A stretch of 64,000 nt of DNA from Virgisporangium aurantiacum (GTDB lineage Bacteria > Actinomycetota > Actinomycetes > Mycobacteriales > Micromonosporaceae), in contig NZ_BOPG01000063.1 of the NCBI RefSeq assembly GCF_016863635.1, positions 112,080 to 176,079 of the forward strand, written 5' to 3'. Below are positions 1-8,965 of the stretch, in pieces. Every line of letters starts with the position of its first letter. Position 1 is the first letter of the stretch. Below the pieces are notes generated by a model that saw only the letters and a program-made list of their open reading frames with translations, searched no databases and was not told where the DNA came from. The translations under genes and the position numbers were made by a program.

Positions 1-1
1 G

Positions 2-64
2 CCGGTGGCGGCGCTCAGCCCGCTGCGGTTGGCCCGGTGGGTCGCGGAGCAGGTGTCCGCATGA
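2..64 (+). CDS. C-terminal tail of an upstream gene (partial)
   Basis: An open frame enters from the left edge and reads PVAALSPLRLARWVAEQVSA before a TGA at 62-64. Only 20 residues are visible, so no function can be given. The support is the ATGA overlap with the next gene, whose ATG is at 61-63. This is the usual signature of translationally coupled neighbours, so the missing gene is probably in the same operon as the SWIM protein. In actinobacteria SWIM proteins often sit beside MoxR-type ATPase or VWA genes; that is family knowledge and is not shown here. Confidence 0.55.
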   Translation, partial: PVAALSPLRLARWVAEQVSA

Positions 65-1806
65 TTCCGCCGGTTCCGCCCGGGGTGGTGGCCGACGCGG
101 TCGAGGCGTTGCCGTCGCGGCTGCGTAAGAAGCTCGACGAAGTGGTGGCGAAGGCCGCGGCGTGGCCGGTGTCCACTGTGGACGGTGGGGTGACGGTCGC
201 CGTCGACGAGGCCACGGTGGTGACGCTGCGGGTGCCGGTCGGGTCGGCCGAGGATGTCGTCTGCACGTGCCTGATGGCGCCGCGGTGTGCGCACCGGGCG
301 GCGGTGCTGAGCCTGGCTCCGCCGGCCGACGATGCCGCCCCCGGTGAGGCGGCGCAGGAGCCGGCGCCGGCGGAGGCGGAGGCGGAGGAAGCCGCGCCGG
401 AGGTCGCCACCTTCACCGCGGCGGAGATCGCCGCCGCCGGTGGACTGTGGGCCGCCGGTTCCGCGGTGCTCACCCGGGGCGTCGCCGGTGCTGGCGCGGT
501 CCAGCAGGCGGTGCTGCTGCGGGCCGCGCACGAGGCGCGGTCGCTCGGGTTGCACCGGGCGTCGGCGGCGGCGATCCGGGTGGTGCAGGCGGCCCGCGCG
601 GCGCATGCCGACGATCCGGCGTTCCGGCTCGCCGACCTGGTGGCCGCGTTGCACGAACTCCTCGAGGTGAGCCACCGCATCCGCCACGGCAGCGGGTCGT
701 CGGCGTCCCTGCGCGGTGTGGCCCGACGGTCCTATGTGGAGTGTGGCGACCTGCGGCTGTACGGGGTGTGCTGCGTGCCCGTCCTCGATTCGACGGGGTA
801 CGCCGGCGCGGTCACCTACCTGACCGACGCGGGCGGGACGCTGTACCAGGTCAACGACGTGACGCCGGGTGGGCTCGAACTCGCCCGGGGCCGCCCCGAC
901 AACCCGGTGCGCATCGGCGAGGCCCGCCTCACGTTCCGCGAACTCGGCCGCGCCGGCCTGTTCGTGTCGGCGGCCAAGGCGTCGGCCGACGGGCGGCTCA
1001 GCAACGCCGGCACGGTCCGGGCCGTCCGCGGTTCCGGTCGCAGGTGGACGGACGACCCGCTCGCCCGATTCTGGCAACGGCCGCTGACCGACCAGGTGTC
1101 GGCGTACCACGATGCTCTCCGGCTGCCGATCGAGGAACGGCCGGCCGGTCACGATCTCGCGTTCCTGGCCGGCCGCCCGGGTCCGGCCGACGCCGCCGAG
1201 GTCCGCTTCGACACGGCCGACGGCCACCCCGTCCACCTGGTCGCCCCGACCGACGACCCGGGCCTGCCCTACCTGCGCAACCTGCGGATGCTCGCCGAGG
1301 TGACCGGCACGGTGCGCGTGGTGGGCCGCTTCGTCGGCGACGGGCGGGTGGAAGCCCTGGCCGCCGCCTGGGACGGCCTCCCCGACGAGCAGTCCGGCCA
1401 CGTCGACCTGGGCGTCGACCAGATCGTCCGCACCTGGCTCCCGGCCGCGACCCAGGAATCGGCCGCGGAACCCGTCCCGGACCTGCCGGCACCGCCCGCC
1501 GCACCCCCGCCGGAGCTCCCGCTGTACCTGCTCTCCCGGCGGGTGCAGCGAACCGTGGAGGGCGGCGCGCTCGCCGCGGCCGGCGCCCGCCGCGACGCCG
1601 TCCGGCTCACCGCCGCGGGACTGCCCACCGCCGCCGGCCTCGCCCGGAGCCTGGACCGCCTGGCGGTCGACCGTCCCCGCGACGAGTTCGGCCGGCCGGC
1701 CGCGCACACCGACGAGTTGGCGACGACCTGGCTCTCGGCCGCCGCGTACCTCGACGCCGTGGCCGCGCGGGTCGCCACCGACAGCTGGCTGGCCGCCGGG
1801 TCCTGA
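61..1806 (+). CDS. SWIM zinc-finger domain protein
   Basis: The 581-residue product has a CxC-x5-CxH cluster at residues 68-78 (Cys68, Cys70, Cys76, His78). This fits the SWIM zinc finger, a module for binding nucleic acid or protein partners. Residues 95-125 are a low-complexity Ala/Glu/Pro linker. The rest is an alpha/beta region with no motif I recognise, including a Pro-rich stretch near residues 475-495. I chose the ATG at 61 because it overlaps the upstream stop as ATGA; an in-frame start at 37 would overlap that gene further. No catalytic residues are evident, so the cellular role is unknown. Confidence 0.8.
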   Translation: MIPPVPPGVVADAVEALPSRLRKKLDEVVAKAAAWPVSTVDGGVTVAVDEATVVTLRVPVGSAEDVVCTCLMAPRCAHRAAVLSLAPPADDAAPGEAAQEPAPAEAEAEEAAPEVATFTAAEIAAAGGLWAAGSAVLTRGVAGAGAVQQAVLLRAAHEARSLGLHRASAAAIRVVQAARAAHADDPAFRLADLVAALHELLEVSHRIRHGSGSSASLRGVARRSYVECGDLRLYGVCCVPVLDSTGYAGAVTYLTDAGGTLYQVNDVTPGGLELARGRPDNPVRIGEARLTFRELGRAGLFVSAAKASADGRLSNAGTVRAVRGSGRRWTDDPLARFWQRPLTDQVSAYHDALRLPIEERPAGHDLAFLAGRPGPADAAEVRFDTADGHPVHLVAPTDDPGLPYLRNLRMLAEVTGTVRVVGRFVGDGRVEALAAAWDGLPDEQSGHVDLGVDQIVRTWLPAATQESAAEPVPDLPAPPAAPPPELPLYLLSRRVQRTVEGGALAAAGARRDAVRLTAAGLPTAAGLARSLDRLAVDRPRDEFGRPAAHTDELATTWLSAAAYLDAVAARVATDSWLAAGS

Positions 1807-1812
1807 GGACCG

Positions 1813-2637
1813 CTATCCCTTCAGGGAGCCCTGGAGCAGGGCCTTGATGAACTGGCGTTGGAAGATCAGGAAGATGACGAGGGTCGGCGTGAGGATGAGG
1901 AGGGAGCCGGCGCAGAGCAGCACCTGATCGGTGCCCCATTGCCCCTGGAAGGCGCCGAGGGCGCCGGCCATGGTGCGTTTGGTGGAGTCGTCGACGAGGA
2001 CGATGGCGAGCAGGAACTGGTTCCAGGTCCAGAGGAACAGCAGGATCGTCAGCGAGGCGATGGCCGGCTTCGCGAGGGGTACCTGGACCCGCCAGAAGAG
2101 TTGCCAGGTGCTGCTGCCGTCGACGCGGGCGGCGTCGGCCAGTTCCTGCGGGACGTTGATGAAGTGGGCGCGCATCCAGAAGACGGCGAAGGGCATGTAG
2201 AGGCCGATGAGCGGAAGGATGATCGCCCACCGGGTGTTGAGCAGGCCGAGGTCGCGGATCTGGTAGTAGATCGGCGTGACGACGGCCTCGAACGGCATGG
2301 TGAGGCCGAGCAGCAGGAGTGCGAAGGCGATCCTGCCGCCGGGTACGCGCAGTTGGCCGAGGCCGAAACCGGCCATGGTGGCGATGAGTACGGAGACGGG
2401 CACGACGCCGGCGACGATGAGCAGGCTGGAGCGCAGCAGGGCGGCCATGTTCGCGACGGTGAACGCGTCGACGAAGTTGCCCCACTGCGGGTCCGCCGGC
2501 CAGCTCAGGCCGCTGGGTACGGTGCCTCGCGGCTGCAGGGCCGCGGAGAGCATGCTGACGAACGGCAGCAGCGTGATCAGGGCCAGGGCGACGAGGAAGA
2601 TGCGCCCGGTGAGTTGTTCGCGTCGGCTCAGCTTCAC
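1813..2637 (-). CDS. Carbohydrate ABC transporter permease, MalG type
   Basis: Inner-membrane subunit of a sugar importer, 274 residues with about six membrane helices. The EAA loop that contacts the ATPase is visible as ELADAARVDGSSTWQLF near residues 165-181. It is the last gene of a coupled trio: its GTG start at 2637 overlaps the stop of the MalF-type permease as GTGA. No ATPase gene lies in the locus; actinobacterial systems of this kind commonly share an MsiK-type ATPase encoded elsewhere. The LacI operator upstream of the trio and the GH-J hydrolase nearby suggest a fructose-containing oligosaccharide as substrate, which is inference. Confidence 0.92.
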   Translation of the reverse strand: MKLSRREQLTGRIFLVALALITLLPFVSMLSAALQPRGTVPSGLSWPADPQWGNFVDAFTVANMAALLRSSLLIVAGVVPVSVLIATMAGFGLGQLRVPGGRIAFALLLLGLTMPFEAVVTPIYYQIRDLGLLNTRWAIILPLIGLYMPFAVFWMRAHFINVPQELADAARVDGSSTWQLFWRVQVPLAKPAIASLTILLFLWTWNQFLLAIVLVDDSTKRTMAGALGAFQGQWGTDQVLLCAGSLLILTPTLVIFLIFQRQFIKALLQGSLKG

Positions 2638-3539
2638 CTCGTGTCCTCCCGGGTGAGCCGCTGGATGGGCAGCACGCAGACGAGCACCAGCGCCATCAGT
2701 ACGACGGCGAGGGCGGAGGCGAGCCCGACCTGGCGCTGGGCGAACGCGAGTCGGTAGATCTCCAGTCCGGGCACCGTGGTCTGCAGGCCGGGACCGCCGC
2801 CGGTGGCGATGTAGACGATGTCGAAGCTGGCCAGGGCGGCGATCACCGTGACGGTCAGGCAGACCCCGATCTCCTGGCGCAGGCTGGGCAGGGTCACGGC
2901 GAGGAACTCCCGGACCGGTCCGGCGCCGTCGATGCGGGCGGCCTCGTACAACGCGGGATCTATCTTGCTCATGCCCGTGACCAGCAGGATGGTGCAGAGG
3001 CCGAGCAGCACCCAGGCGCCGATCACACCGACGGCCGGCAGGGCGGTGTCGAACTCGCCGAGCCAGGCCCGCGCCAGCCCACCCAGCCCCACGGCGCGGA
3101 GCACCTGGTTGACCAGGCCGGTCGACGACAGCAGCCAACTCCACGCGATGCCGGCGGCCACCAGCGGGATCACCTGCGGCAGAAAGAGGATCGTGCGGAC
3201 CGCGGTGCCGAACGGGCCGCCGGCGAGACGCCGGACCAGGGTGGCGACGAGCAGGCCGAGGCCGACCGGGATGAAGCTGAAGAAGATGATCAGGACGAAC
3301 GCGTTGCCGATGATCTTCAGCAGGTCGCTGTCGGTGAACACGGTGACGTAGTTGTCGAGGCCGGCCCAGCGGGACGCGCCGATCCCGTTCCAGTGGTACA
3401 GGGAGTACTGGACCGTGACCACGAGCGGTCGCAGCACGAAGAACCCGTACATGAGCATGGCGGGCAGCACGTACAGCCAGCCGCTCCACCGCGCCGCGCG
3501 GGCCCACCGGCGTCGGCGGGCCCGCACGGGTGGTGTCAC
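2634..3539 (-). CDS. Carbohydrate ABC transporter permease, MalF type
   Basis: Partner inner-membrane permease of 301 residues with a basic N-terminus (VRARRRRWARAARW) followed by about six hydrophobic segments. The EAA loop is near residues 198-220 (LYEAARIDGAGPVREF). GTG start at 3539 and TGA at 2634-2636 are both embedded in 4-bp GTGA overlaps, with the binding-protein gene upstream and the MalG-type gene downstream. The three proteins are therefore likely made from one mRNA at linked levels. It would form the translocation pore with the 1813-2637 product. Confidence 0.92.
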   Translation of the reverse strand: MTPPVRARRRRWARAARWSGWLYVLPAMLMYGFFVLRPLVVTVQYSLYHWNGIGASRWAGLDNYVTVFTDSDLLKIIGNAFVLIIFFSFIPVGLGLLVATLVRRLAGGPFGTAVRTILFLPQVIPLVAAGIAWSWLLSSTGLVNQVLRAVGLGGLARAWLGEFDTALPAVGVIGAWVLLGLCTILLVTGMSKIDPALYEAARIDGAGPVREFLAVTLPSLRQEIGVCLTVTVIAALASFDIVYIATGGGPGLQTTVPGLEIYRLAFAQRQVGLASALAVVLMALVLVCVLPIQRLTREDTR

Positions 3540-4900
3540 CGGGACAGTTCCTTGTCGTACTCGGCCTGGACGGCCTTCACGTATCCTTCCGGCGTCTGCT
3601 GCCCGGCGATGAGTTTCTGCATCTCCGGGGTGATCGCGGAGGCGAAGATGGCTCCGGTGGCGTTGGCGGTGAAGTCCACCGCTCCGTTCTCGGCACCGAG
3701 TTGCTGGGCGGCCTTGAGGGTCTCGGCCAGCACGGTGCCCGCGGCCGGCGGCGGCACCGTCAGGCCGGGCGGGCCGCCCGGGCTGGAGCCGCCGACCGTC
3801 ACCGAGATCTCGCGGGCCTTGGCGTTGGTGTGCACCCAGTTGAGGAAGAACGCCGCCGCGTCGGGGTTCTTCGCCTTGGCGCCGATGCCGAACGTGTTCG
3901 GGGCCGACATGGCGACGTGCTTGGCGCCGGCCGTCTCGCCCGGGAACAGGAAGAAGCCGACGTTGCCGCTCATCTTCTTGTCCAGGTTGGCCGACTCCCA
4001 GTCGCCGTTGAACATGAACAGGCCGTTGCCGTTCTGGAACTCGCCCATCATCGCGGTGTAGTCGATGGCGTTGGCGTCCTTGGGGAAGTAGCCGGCCTGG
4101 GCCCATTTCTGGATGGTCTGGGTGGCCCTGAGCGCGGCCGGCGTGTTGAACGTCGCCCCTGGTTTCTGGAAGATCCAGTCGGCGATCTGGGCCGGGTCAC
4201 CGAACTGGTTCTGCAGGGCCTGGTGCGGGAAGTTGATGCCGGCGGTGTTCTTGTTGAACTGCATGATCGGCTGCACGTTGGCGGCCTTCGCCTTCGCGAG
4301 CAGCTCTTCGAACTCGGCGACCGTCGCCGGTGGCTGGGTCATGCCGATCCGCTGGGCGAGCGACCTGTTGTAGAAGACGCCGGTGACGCTGTAGCCCAGC
4401 CCCATCCCGAACAGCGAGCCGGTGCCGCGCGGGCGCCCGCCGCTGGCGATCCGCAACTGCACCAGTTGCGAGGCCGGGAACTTGTCCCACCCGTAGGCGG
4501 TGAAGTACGGGTCGAGATTCCGCAGCAGGTTGTCCTTGACCAGGTCGACCATCGTGGGCAGCCGGATGATGTCCGGCGCGTTGTCCGAGGCCAGCACCCG
4601 CGGCGCGTTCTCCACGATGACGGTGAACTGGTCCTCGCGCACGGTGAACTTCACATTGGGGTACTGCTTGGTGAACTCGTCGGCCAGCGCCTTCGCCAGC
4701 GGGAATCCGGTCTCGGCGTACATCTCCAGCGTGATCGGCGCGCTCCCCAACTCGGTGCTGACCGGCCGGTTGGTTTGCGGCGTCGACGAATCGTCCGAGC
4801 CGGGCGCGCTGCACGCGCCGGCCACCAGTGCCACGGCCGCGAGCGGGGCCGCCAGCACCACGCCGCGCCGCGACAACCGCCCTGCCCTGAATCCAGGCAT
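3536..4900 (-). CDS. Sugar-binding lipoprotein of an ABC importer
   Basis: A 454-residue extracellular solute-binding protein of the MalE-like family and first gene of the importer operon. The N-terminus has SRRGVVLA, a twin-arginine-like sequence, then a hydrophobic stretch ending in VAGAC with lipidated Cys30. It is probably anchored to the outer face of the membrane, where it delivers sugar to the two permeases. The mature part has family-typical segments such as GDWESANLDKKM and KNPDAAAFFLNWV. Its promoter region (4901-5234) carries a LacI-type operator at 5055-5070. The substrate is inferred as fructosyl sugar from the linked hydrolase. Confidence 0.9.
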   Translation of the reverse strand: MPGFRAGRLSRRGVVLAAPLAAVALVAGACSAPGSDDSSTPQTNRPVSTELGSAPITLEMYAETGFPLAKALADEFTKQYPNVKFTVREDQFTVIVENAPRVLASDNAPDIIRLPTMVDLVKDNLLRNLDPYFTAYGWDKFPASQLVQLRIASGGRPRGTGSLFGMGLGYSVTGVFYNRSLAQRIGMTQPPATVAEFEELLAKAKAANVQPIMQFNKNTAGINFPHQALQNQFGDPAQIADWIFQKPGATFNTPAALRATQTIQKWAQAGYFPKDANAIDYTAMMGEFQNGNGLFMFNGDWESANLDKKMSGNVGFFLFPGETAGAKHVAMSAPNTFGIGAKAKNPDAAAFFLNWVHTNAKAREISVTVGGSSPGGPPGLTVPPPAAGTVLAETLKAAQQLGAENGAVDFTANATGAIFASAITPEMQKLIAGQQTPEGYVKAVQAEYDKELSR

Positions 4901-5234
4901 CTATGGCTCCTCGCTCCGTCACCGACCGCGCGAACGCGTCGCGCGGCGCGGTGGTTTCCATGGCGTCCCGTCACGTCCGCAATGCGGGACGGTCGGCGTG
5001 GGCAAGGCCGTCGTGGGGGCTCGCCGCAACACCGTATCCATCAGTCGACCCTTTGCTAAACTGATTTAGCGCGAGCATGCTCGTGTTGGGTCAACGGTGT
5101 CAAGGACCGTTCGGCAACGGCTCGGAAACGGCGGGTTCACACCACGCCCGCCACTGCCGGGCTGTCCGCACCCCGGTAACGGCGCATGATGTTGGGCGGG
5201 GCGGCAGCGCTGTAACCGCCGTAGCGGAGGACTG
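4901..5234. promoter_or_regulatory. Divergent control region of the sugar importer and lacI-type gene
   Basis: This gap of 334 bases separates the divergent binding-protein and LacI genes, and I see no convincing reading frame in it. It holds the operator at 5055-5070 and, two bases further, a perfect 12-bp palindrome CGAGCATGCTCG at 5072-5083 that may be a second half of the control site. A GGAGG ribosome-binding site at 5226-5230 precedes the LacI start. The long 155-bp leader before the importer start could hold further control, but I see no riboswitch. Confidence 0.6.
5055..5070. promoter_or_regulatory. LacI-type operator GCTAAACTGATTTAGC
   Basis: Inverted repeat with perfect 6-bp arms GCTAAA and TTTAGC around CTGA. 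It matches 15 of 16 bases of the site at 6255-6270, and the two flank the repressor gene. Size and symmetry fit LacI-family operators. It is placed to repress both the importer operon and the repressor itself. Confidence 0.8.
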
Positions 5235-6269
5235 ATGAGGCACAACCGAGCGACCCTGGCTGACGTGGCGCGCCGCGCCGGGTTGTCCAAGACGGCCGCG
5301 TCCATGGTGTTGAACGGGCGCGAGGGCACCCGCCTGTCCGCCGAGGCGCACCAGCGCGTCTTCGCCGCGGCCGAGGAACTGGGCTACCGACCCAACATGG
5401 CCGCCCGCAGCCTGCGCACCCACAAGACCGCCACCATCGCCTTCGTCTCGGACGTCGTGGCCACGACCCGGTTCGCCGGCGATCTCATCCGCGGGGCCCT
5501 GGACGCCGCCCGCGAACGCGACCACGTGCTGCTCATCGCGGAGACCCAGGGCGACGCGGCCTTCGAACAGCACGCGATCGACGCGATGCTCGACCGCCAG
5601 GTCGACGGTTTCATCTACGCCGCCATGGCCACCCGCCGGCTCACCGTGCCGCCCGCGCTGCCGGCCGGCCCCGTGGTGGTGCTCAACGCCACCACCCCGG
5701 ACAACCTGCCCTGCGTGCTGCCGGACAACGAGCGCGCCGGCCGCATCGCCACCGCCGCGCTGCTCGACAAGGGTCACCACGACCGGATCGCGGTGATCGG
5801 CCGCAACCGCGTCAAGGAGGCCGACCCGGAGATCTCCCTCGCCGCCGCCGCCCGCATGCGCGGGATCCAGGACGCCCTTGCCGAGGCGGGCACCACCCTG
5901 CGCCACGAGGCGTTCTGCCACGAGTGGCTGCCCGAGCACGGGTACAGGGCCATGCGGGCCGTCCTGCGCAAGCCCGACCGGCCGACCGCCGTCATCTGCA
6001 TGAACGACCGGCTCGCGTTCGGCGTGTACCAGGCCCTCGCCGAGGCCGGGCTCGGCGTCCCGGCCGACATCTCGATCGTCTCGTTCGACGACGACCCGAT
6101 CGCGGCGTGGCTGCGGCCCGGCCTGTCCACCGTGGAACTGCCCCACCAGGAGATGGGACGCCGCGCCGTCGAACTGCTCCTCGACGGACCCGGCACCGAG
6201 CCGCACCTCGTCCCGATGACGTTGCGCCGCCGCAAGTCGATCGCGCCACCGCCCGCTAAACCGATTTAG
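5235..6269 (+). CDS. LacI-family repressor of the fructoside locus
   Basis: A 344-residue regulator. The N-terminal helix-turn-helix is at residues 6-28 (ATLADVARRAGLSKTAASMV), followed by a hinge and a periplasmic-binding-protein-like sensor domain (for example SIVSFDDDPIAAWLRPGLST). ATG at 5235 has a GGAGG site. It is divergent from the importer operon and co-directional with the downstream hydrolase. Two copies of one palindrome lie before the importer and before the hydrolase, so it very likely controls both and responds to the imported sugar or a breakdown product. Its last codons, Ala-Lys-Pro-Ile-stop, are themselves part of the second operator. Confidence 0.93.
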   Translation: MRHNRATLADVARRAGLSKTAASMVLNGREGTRLSAEAHQRVFAAAEELGYRPNMAARSLRTHKTATIAFVSDVVATTRFAGDLIRGALDAARERDHVLLIAETQGDAAFEQHAIDAMLDRQVDGFIYAAMATRRLTVPPALPAGPVVVLNATTPDNLPCVLPDNERAGRIATAALLDKGHHDRIAVIGRNRVKEADPEISLAAAARMRGIQDALAEAGTTLRHEAFCHEWLPEHGYRAMRAVLRKPDRPTAVICMNDRLAFGVYQALAEAGLGVPADISIVSFDDDPIAAWLRPGLSTVELPHQEMGRRAVELLLDGPGTEPHLVPMTLRRRKSIAPPPAKPI

Positions 6270-6270
6270 C
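6255..6270. promoter_or_regulatory. LacI-type operator GCTAAACCGATTTAGC overlapping the repressor stop codon
   Basis: Inverted repeat with GCTAAA/TTTAGC arms and a central CpG, the classic layout for LacI-family sites. Read as codons of the repressor gene it is GCT AAA CCG ATT TAG, that is Ala-Lys-Pro-Ile-stop. It ends 15 bases before the ATG of the hydrolase gene at 6286, so it should block that gene's expression. Confidence 0.82.
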
Positions 6271-6285
6271 TGGTATCTTTCGCGG

Positions 6286-7245
6286 ATGCTCCAACTGCCG
6301 GACCACTGGGTGTGGGACAGCTGGTACACCCGCGACGACGACGGCGCCTGGCACGTGTTCTTCCTGCGGGCCTCCCGCGCGCTGCTCGACGCCGAGCGCC
6401 GGCACCACCGCGCCTCGATCGGCCATGCGGTCTCCGCCGACCTGGCCCGCTGGCGGCTGCAACCCGACGCGCTGGTGGCCGCCGACGCGCCCGGTTGGGA
6501 CGATCTGGCCGTCTGGACCGGAAGTACCGTCCGGGGCCCGGACGGGCGGTGGTACCTGTTCTACACCGGGGTCGGCCGCGCCGACGAGGGCCGCGTCCAG
6601 CGCATCGGCCTGGCGACCTCCACCGACCTGATCACCTGGCACCGCCACGGCACCGGCCCGCTGGTCGAAGCCGACCCGACCTGGTACGAGCAGCTCGATC
6701 CGGCCGCCTGGTACGAGCAGGCCTGGCGCGACCCGTGGGTGTTCCCGGACCCCGCCGGGGCCGGCTGGCACATGCTCATCACCGCGCGGGCCAACACCGG
6801 CCCGGCGGCCGGTCGCGGCGTCGTCGGTCACGCCACCTCCACCGACCTGGTCACCTGGACCGTGCGGCCACCACTGTCCACCCCGGCCGGTTTCGGCCAT
6901 CTCGAAGTGCCCCAGGTGGCCGTCGTCGACGGCCGGCCCCTGCTCCTCTTCTGCAGCAACCCCGACGCCGACGGCCACCGGATCTGGGTCGTACCCGGCT
7001 CCACCGTCACCGGCCCGTGGGACCTCGCCACCGCGCAGCCGTTCGACCACTCCCACCTCTACGCGCCCCGGCTCGTGCCGCGGGACGACGGCTGGGCGGT
7101 CATCGGCTTCCTCGACCACGTCGACGGCGGTTTCGTCGGCGAGCTGACCGACCCGCTACCGGTGCGGTACGACCCGAGGATCGGACTGCTCGCCCGCACG
7201 CCGGATGGCACCGCGCTGTCCGGATCGGACCACCGCGCCCGGTGA
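6286..7245 (+). CDS. Clan GH-J (GH32/GH68-like) beta-fructosidase-type hydrolase
   Basis: A 319-residue predicted five-bladed propeller enzyme. The three acidic motifs of clan GH-J are visible. VWDSWY near residues 9-14 has Asp11 as likely nucleophile and resembles the GH68 WDSW motif more than the GH32 WMNDPNG. The RDP motif is at residues 148-150, and EVPQ has Glu207 as likely acid/base. No signal peptide is visible, so it probably acts in the cytoplasm on sugar brought in by the importer. There is no clear ribosome-binding site between the operator and the ATG, so a leaderless or very short-leader mRNA is possible. Exact substrate is unknown. Confidence 0.82.
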   Translation: MLQLPDHWVWDSWYTRDDDGAWHVFFLRASRALLDAERRHHRASIGHAVSADLARWRLQPDALVAADAPGWDDLAVWTGSTVRGPDGRWYLFYTGVGRADEGRVQRIGLATSTDLITWHRHGTGPLVEADPTWYEQLDPAAWYEQAWRDPWVFPDPAGAGWHMLITARANTGPAAGRGVVGHATSTDLVTWTVRPPLSTPAGFGHLEVPQVAVVDGRPLLLFCSNPDADGHRIWVVPGSTVTGPWDLATAQPFDHSHLYAPRLVPRDDGWAVIGFLDHVDGGFVGELTDPLPVRYDPRIGLLARTPDGTALSGSDHRAR

Positions 7246-7260
7246 ACCCGTGTGCCGGCA

Positions 7261-8196
7261 TCAGGGCACGAGGACGATCTTTCCGCGGACGTGGCCGCTT
7301 TCGCTGTGGCGGTGGGCGTCCGCCACCCGGTCGAGGGGATACACGGCACCGACCTCGATCTCGAACCTGCCCTCGTTCAGCAGGTCCGCCGTGACGCCGA
7401 GCGCCTCCGCCCGCAGCTCCCGCTCCCACGGGTGGATGAAGCCCGGCCGGAACCCGCTGTGCGCACGGATTCCCAGTTCGGCGGCCCGCGCGCCGACCAC
7501 GATCGTGGCGATCCGGCTCCGGTCGGCGACCAGCGCGACGGACGCGTCCAGCGCCTCGTCGGTGCCGGCGGCGTCCAGCACGGCGTCGACGCCGGTCGGG
7601 GCGGCGGCCCGGATCCGGTCCAGCAGGCCGGCTCCGTAGGCGACCGGCACCGCGCCGAGGCGGGTCAGCCGCTCGTGGTTCGGGCGGCTCGCCGTCGCCA
7701 CGACCGAGGCGCCCCGGTGCCGGGCGAACTGGATCGCCGCCTGCCCCACGCCGCCGGACCCGGCGTGCACCAGCAGCGTCTCGCCCGCCGCCAGGCGCAG
7801 CGACCGGAGCACCTGGTACGCCGTGCCGGCGGGGACGCCGATCCCGGCGCCCTGTTCGAACGTGACCCCGTCGGGCTTGTGCACCAGCAGGTCCGGGGTC
7901 GCGGTCACGTGGGTCGCGTACGCGCCGGTGAGGCCGCGCGCGATGACCGCGTCACCGACGGCGAAGCCGCGGATCGACGAGCCGACGACCACCCCGGCCG
8001 CGTCGGCGCCGAGGCGCAACGGCGCGACGAGCGGACCCGCGGCCCGCGCACCCGACCGGATCTTGGTGTCGAACGGGTTGACGCCGGCGGCCCGCACCTC
8101 GATCAGCACCCCGTCGGGCGGCGTCGGCGGCGGCTCGACGGGAACGACCTCGAGCACCTCCGGCCCCCCGTACCGGTTGATCACAACAGCCCTCAT
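7261..8196 (-). CDS. NADPH:quinone oxidoreductase-like protein (MDR family)
   Basis: A 311-residue zinc-independent medium-chain reductase. The N-terminal GroES-like domain begins MRAVVINRYGGPEVLEV. The nucleotide-binding Rossmann motif HAGSGGVGQAA is near residues 144-154. Zinc-ligand cysteines of true alcohol dehydrogenases are absent. Such enzymes reduce quinones or activated double bonds with NADPH. Its ATG overlaps the TGA of the upstream GntR gene (ATGA, 8193-8196), so the two form one operon. A ring-cleavage-type VOC protein lies divergently, so an aromatic or quinone substrate is plausible. Confidence 0.88.
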   Translation of the reverse strand: MRAVVINRYGGPEVLEVVPVEPPPTPPDGVLIEVRAAGVNPFDTKIRSGARAAGPLVAPLRLGADAAGVVVGSSIRGFAVGDAVIARGLTGAYATHVTATPDLLVHKPDGVTFEQGAGIGVPAGTAYQVLRSLRLAAGETLLVHAGSGGVGQAAIQFARHRGASVVATASRPNHERLTRLGAVPVAYGAGLLDRIRAAAPTGVDAVLDAAGTDEALDASVALVADRSRIATIVVGARAAELGIRAHSGFRPGFIHPWERELRAEALGVTADLLNEGRFEIEVGAVYPLDRVADAHRHSESGHVRGKIVLVP

Positions 8197-8834
8197 CGAT
8201 AGAGACCGGCGGGAACGTCGGAATACGCGGAAAGAGCGTCGAGGACGCTCGTGAGGTGCGCCCGCATGACCCGTTCCGCCCGTTCGGGGTCCCGGGCACA
8301 GATCGCCTCGACGATCGCGAGGTGCTCGGGCAACGACACCGACGGCCGGCCGGGCACCAGCGACAGGCGGAACTGGTGGCGCACCATCTGCCCGTTGAGC
8401 TGCTCGATGATCCGGGTGGCCGACGCGTGCCGCCCGATCGACCGGATCAGCCCGTGCAGCCGCGCGTTCAGCTCCGAGTACCGGATCATGTCGGCCCGCG
8501 CCACCACCTCGGTCATCTCGTCGCCCAGCGCCCGCAACTCCGCCGTCTCCACGTCGGTGACGCGCTCCGCCGCCCGGGCCGCGACCAGCCCCTCCACGGC
8601 GCGCCGGATCTCGGTGATCTCGATGGCCTCCTCGATCGAGATCTCGCGGACCCGCGCGCCCCGGTTCGGCTGCAGTTCCACCAGGCCCTCGGTGGCCAGC
8701 CGGTTCAACGCGTTGCGGAGCACGAACCGGCTGGTCGAGTACCGCTCGGCCAGTTCGGTCTCGATGAGTCGTTGGCGCGGGGCGTACTCGCCCCGCAGGA
8801 TCGCGGCCCGCAGCAGCGCCAGCACATCACCCAT
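8193..8834 (-). CDS. GntR-family (FCD-type) transcriptional regulator
   Basis: A 213-residue regulator with an N-terminal winged helix (residues about 1-65, LIETELAERYSTSRFVLRNA) and an all-helical FCD-type effector domain. The start at 8834 gives the normal FCD family length; longer in-frame starts upstream would add an atypical leader. It is coupled to the quinone oxidoreductase by an ATGA overlap and divergent from the VOC dioxygenase. The TTGTCAACAA site at 8928-8937 lies between and is the probable operator, giving autoregulation plus control of the divergent gene. The effector is probably a small organic acid, as for other FCD proteins. Confidence 0.88.
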   Translation of the reverse strand: MGDVLALLRAAILRGEYAPRQRLIETELAERYSTSRFVLRNALNRLATEGLVELQPNRGARVREISIEEAIEITEIRRAVEGLVAARAAERVTDVETAELRALGDEMTEVVARADMIRYSELNARLHGLIRSIGRHASATRIIEQLNGQMVRHQFRLSLVPGRPSVSLPEHLAIVEAICARDPERAERVMRAHLTSVLDALSAYSDVPAGLYR

Positions 8835-8927
8835 CGTCGAGATCCACCCCCACACGCGAATGCCCATCGTATGCGCGGGAGCCGCAACGCCGGCGGGGCA
8901 CCAACGCGTCGACAGATCGGCATATAT

Positions 8928-8937
8928 TGTCAACAAC
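8928..8937. promoter_or_regulatory. Probable GntR operator TTGTCAACAA
   Basis: Inverted repeat TTGT-CA-ACAA that fits the TNGTNNACNA-like consensus of FadR/FCD-subfamily GntR sites. It sits 28 bases before the VOC start and about 93 bases before the GntR start, in the only divergent gap of this locus. Confidence 0.6.
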
Positions 8938-8965
8938 TTTGCGAACAGAGCCTGGAGGCAGTCCG

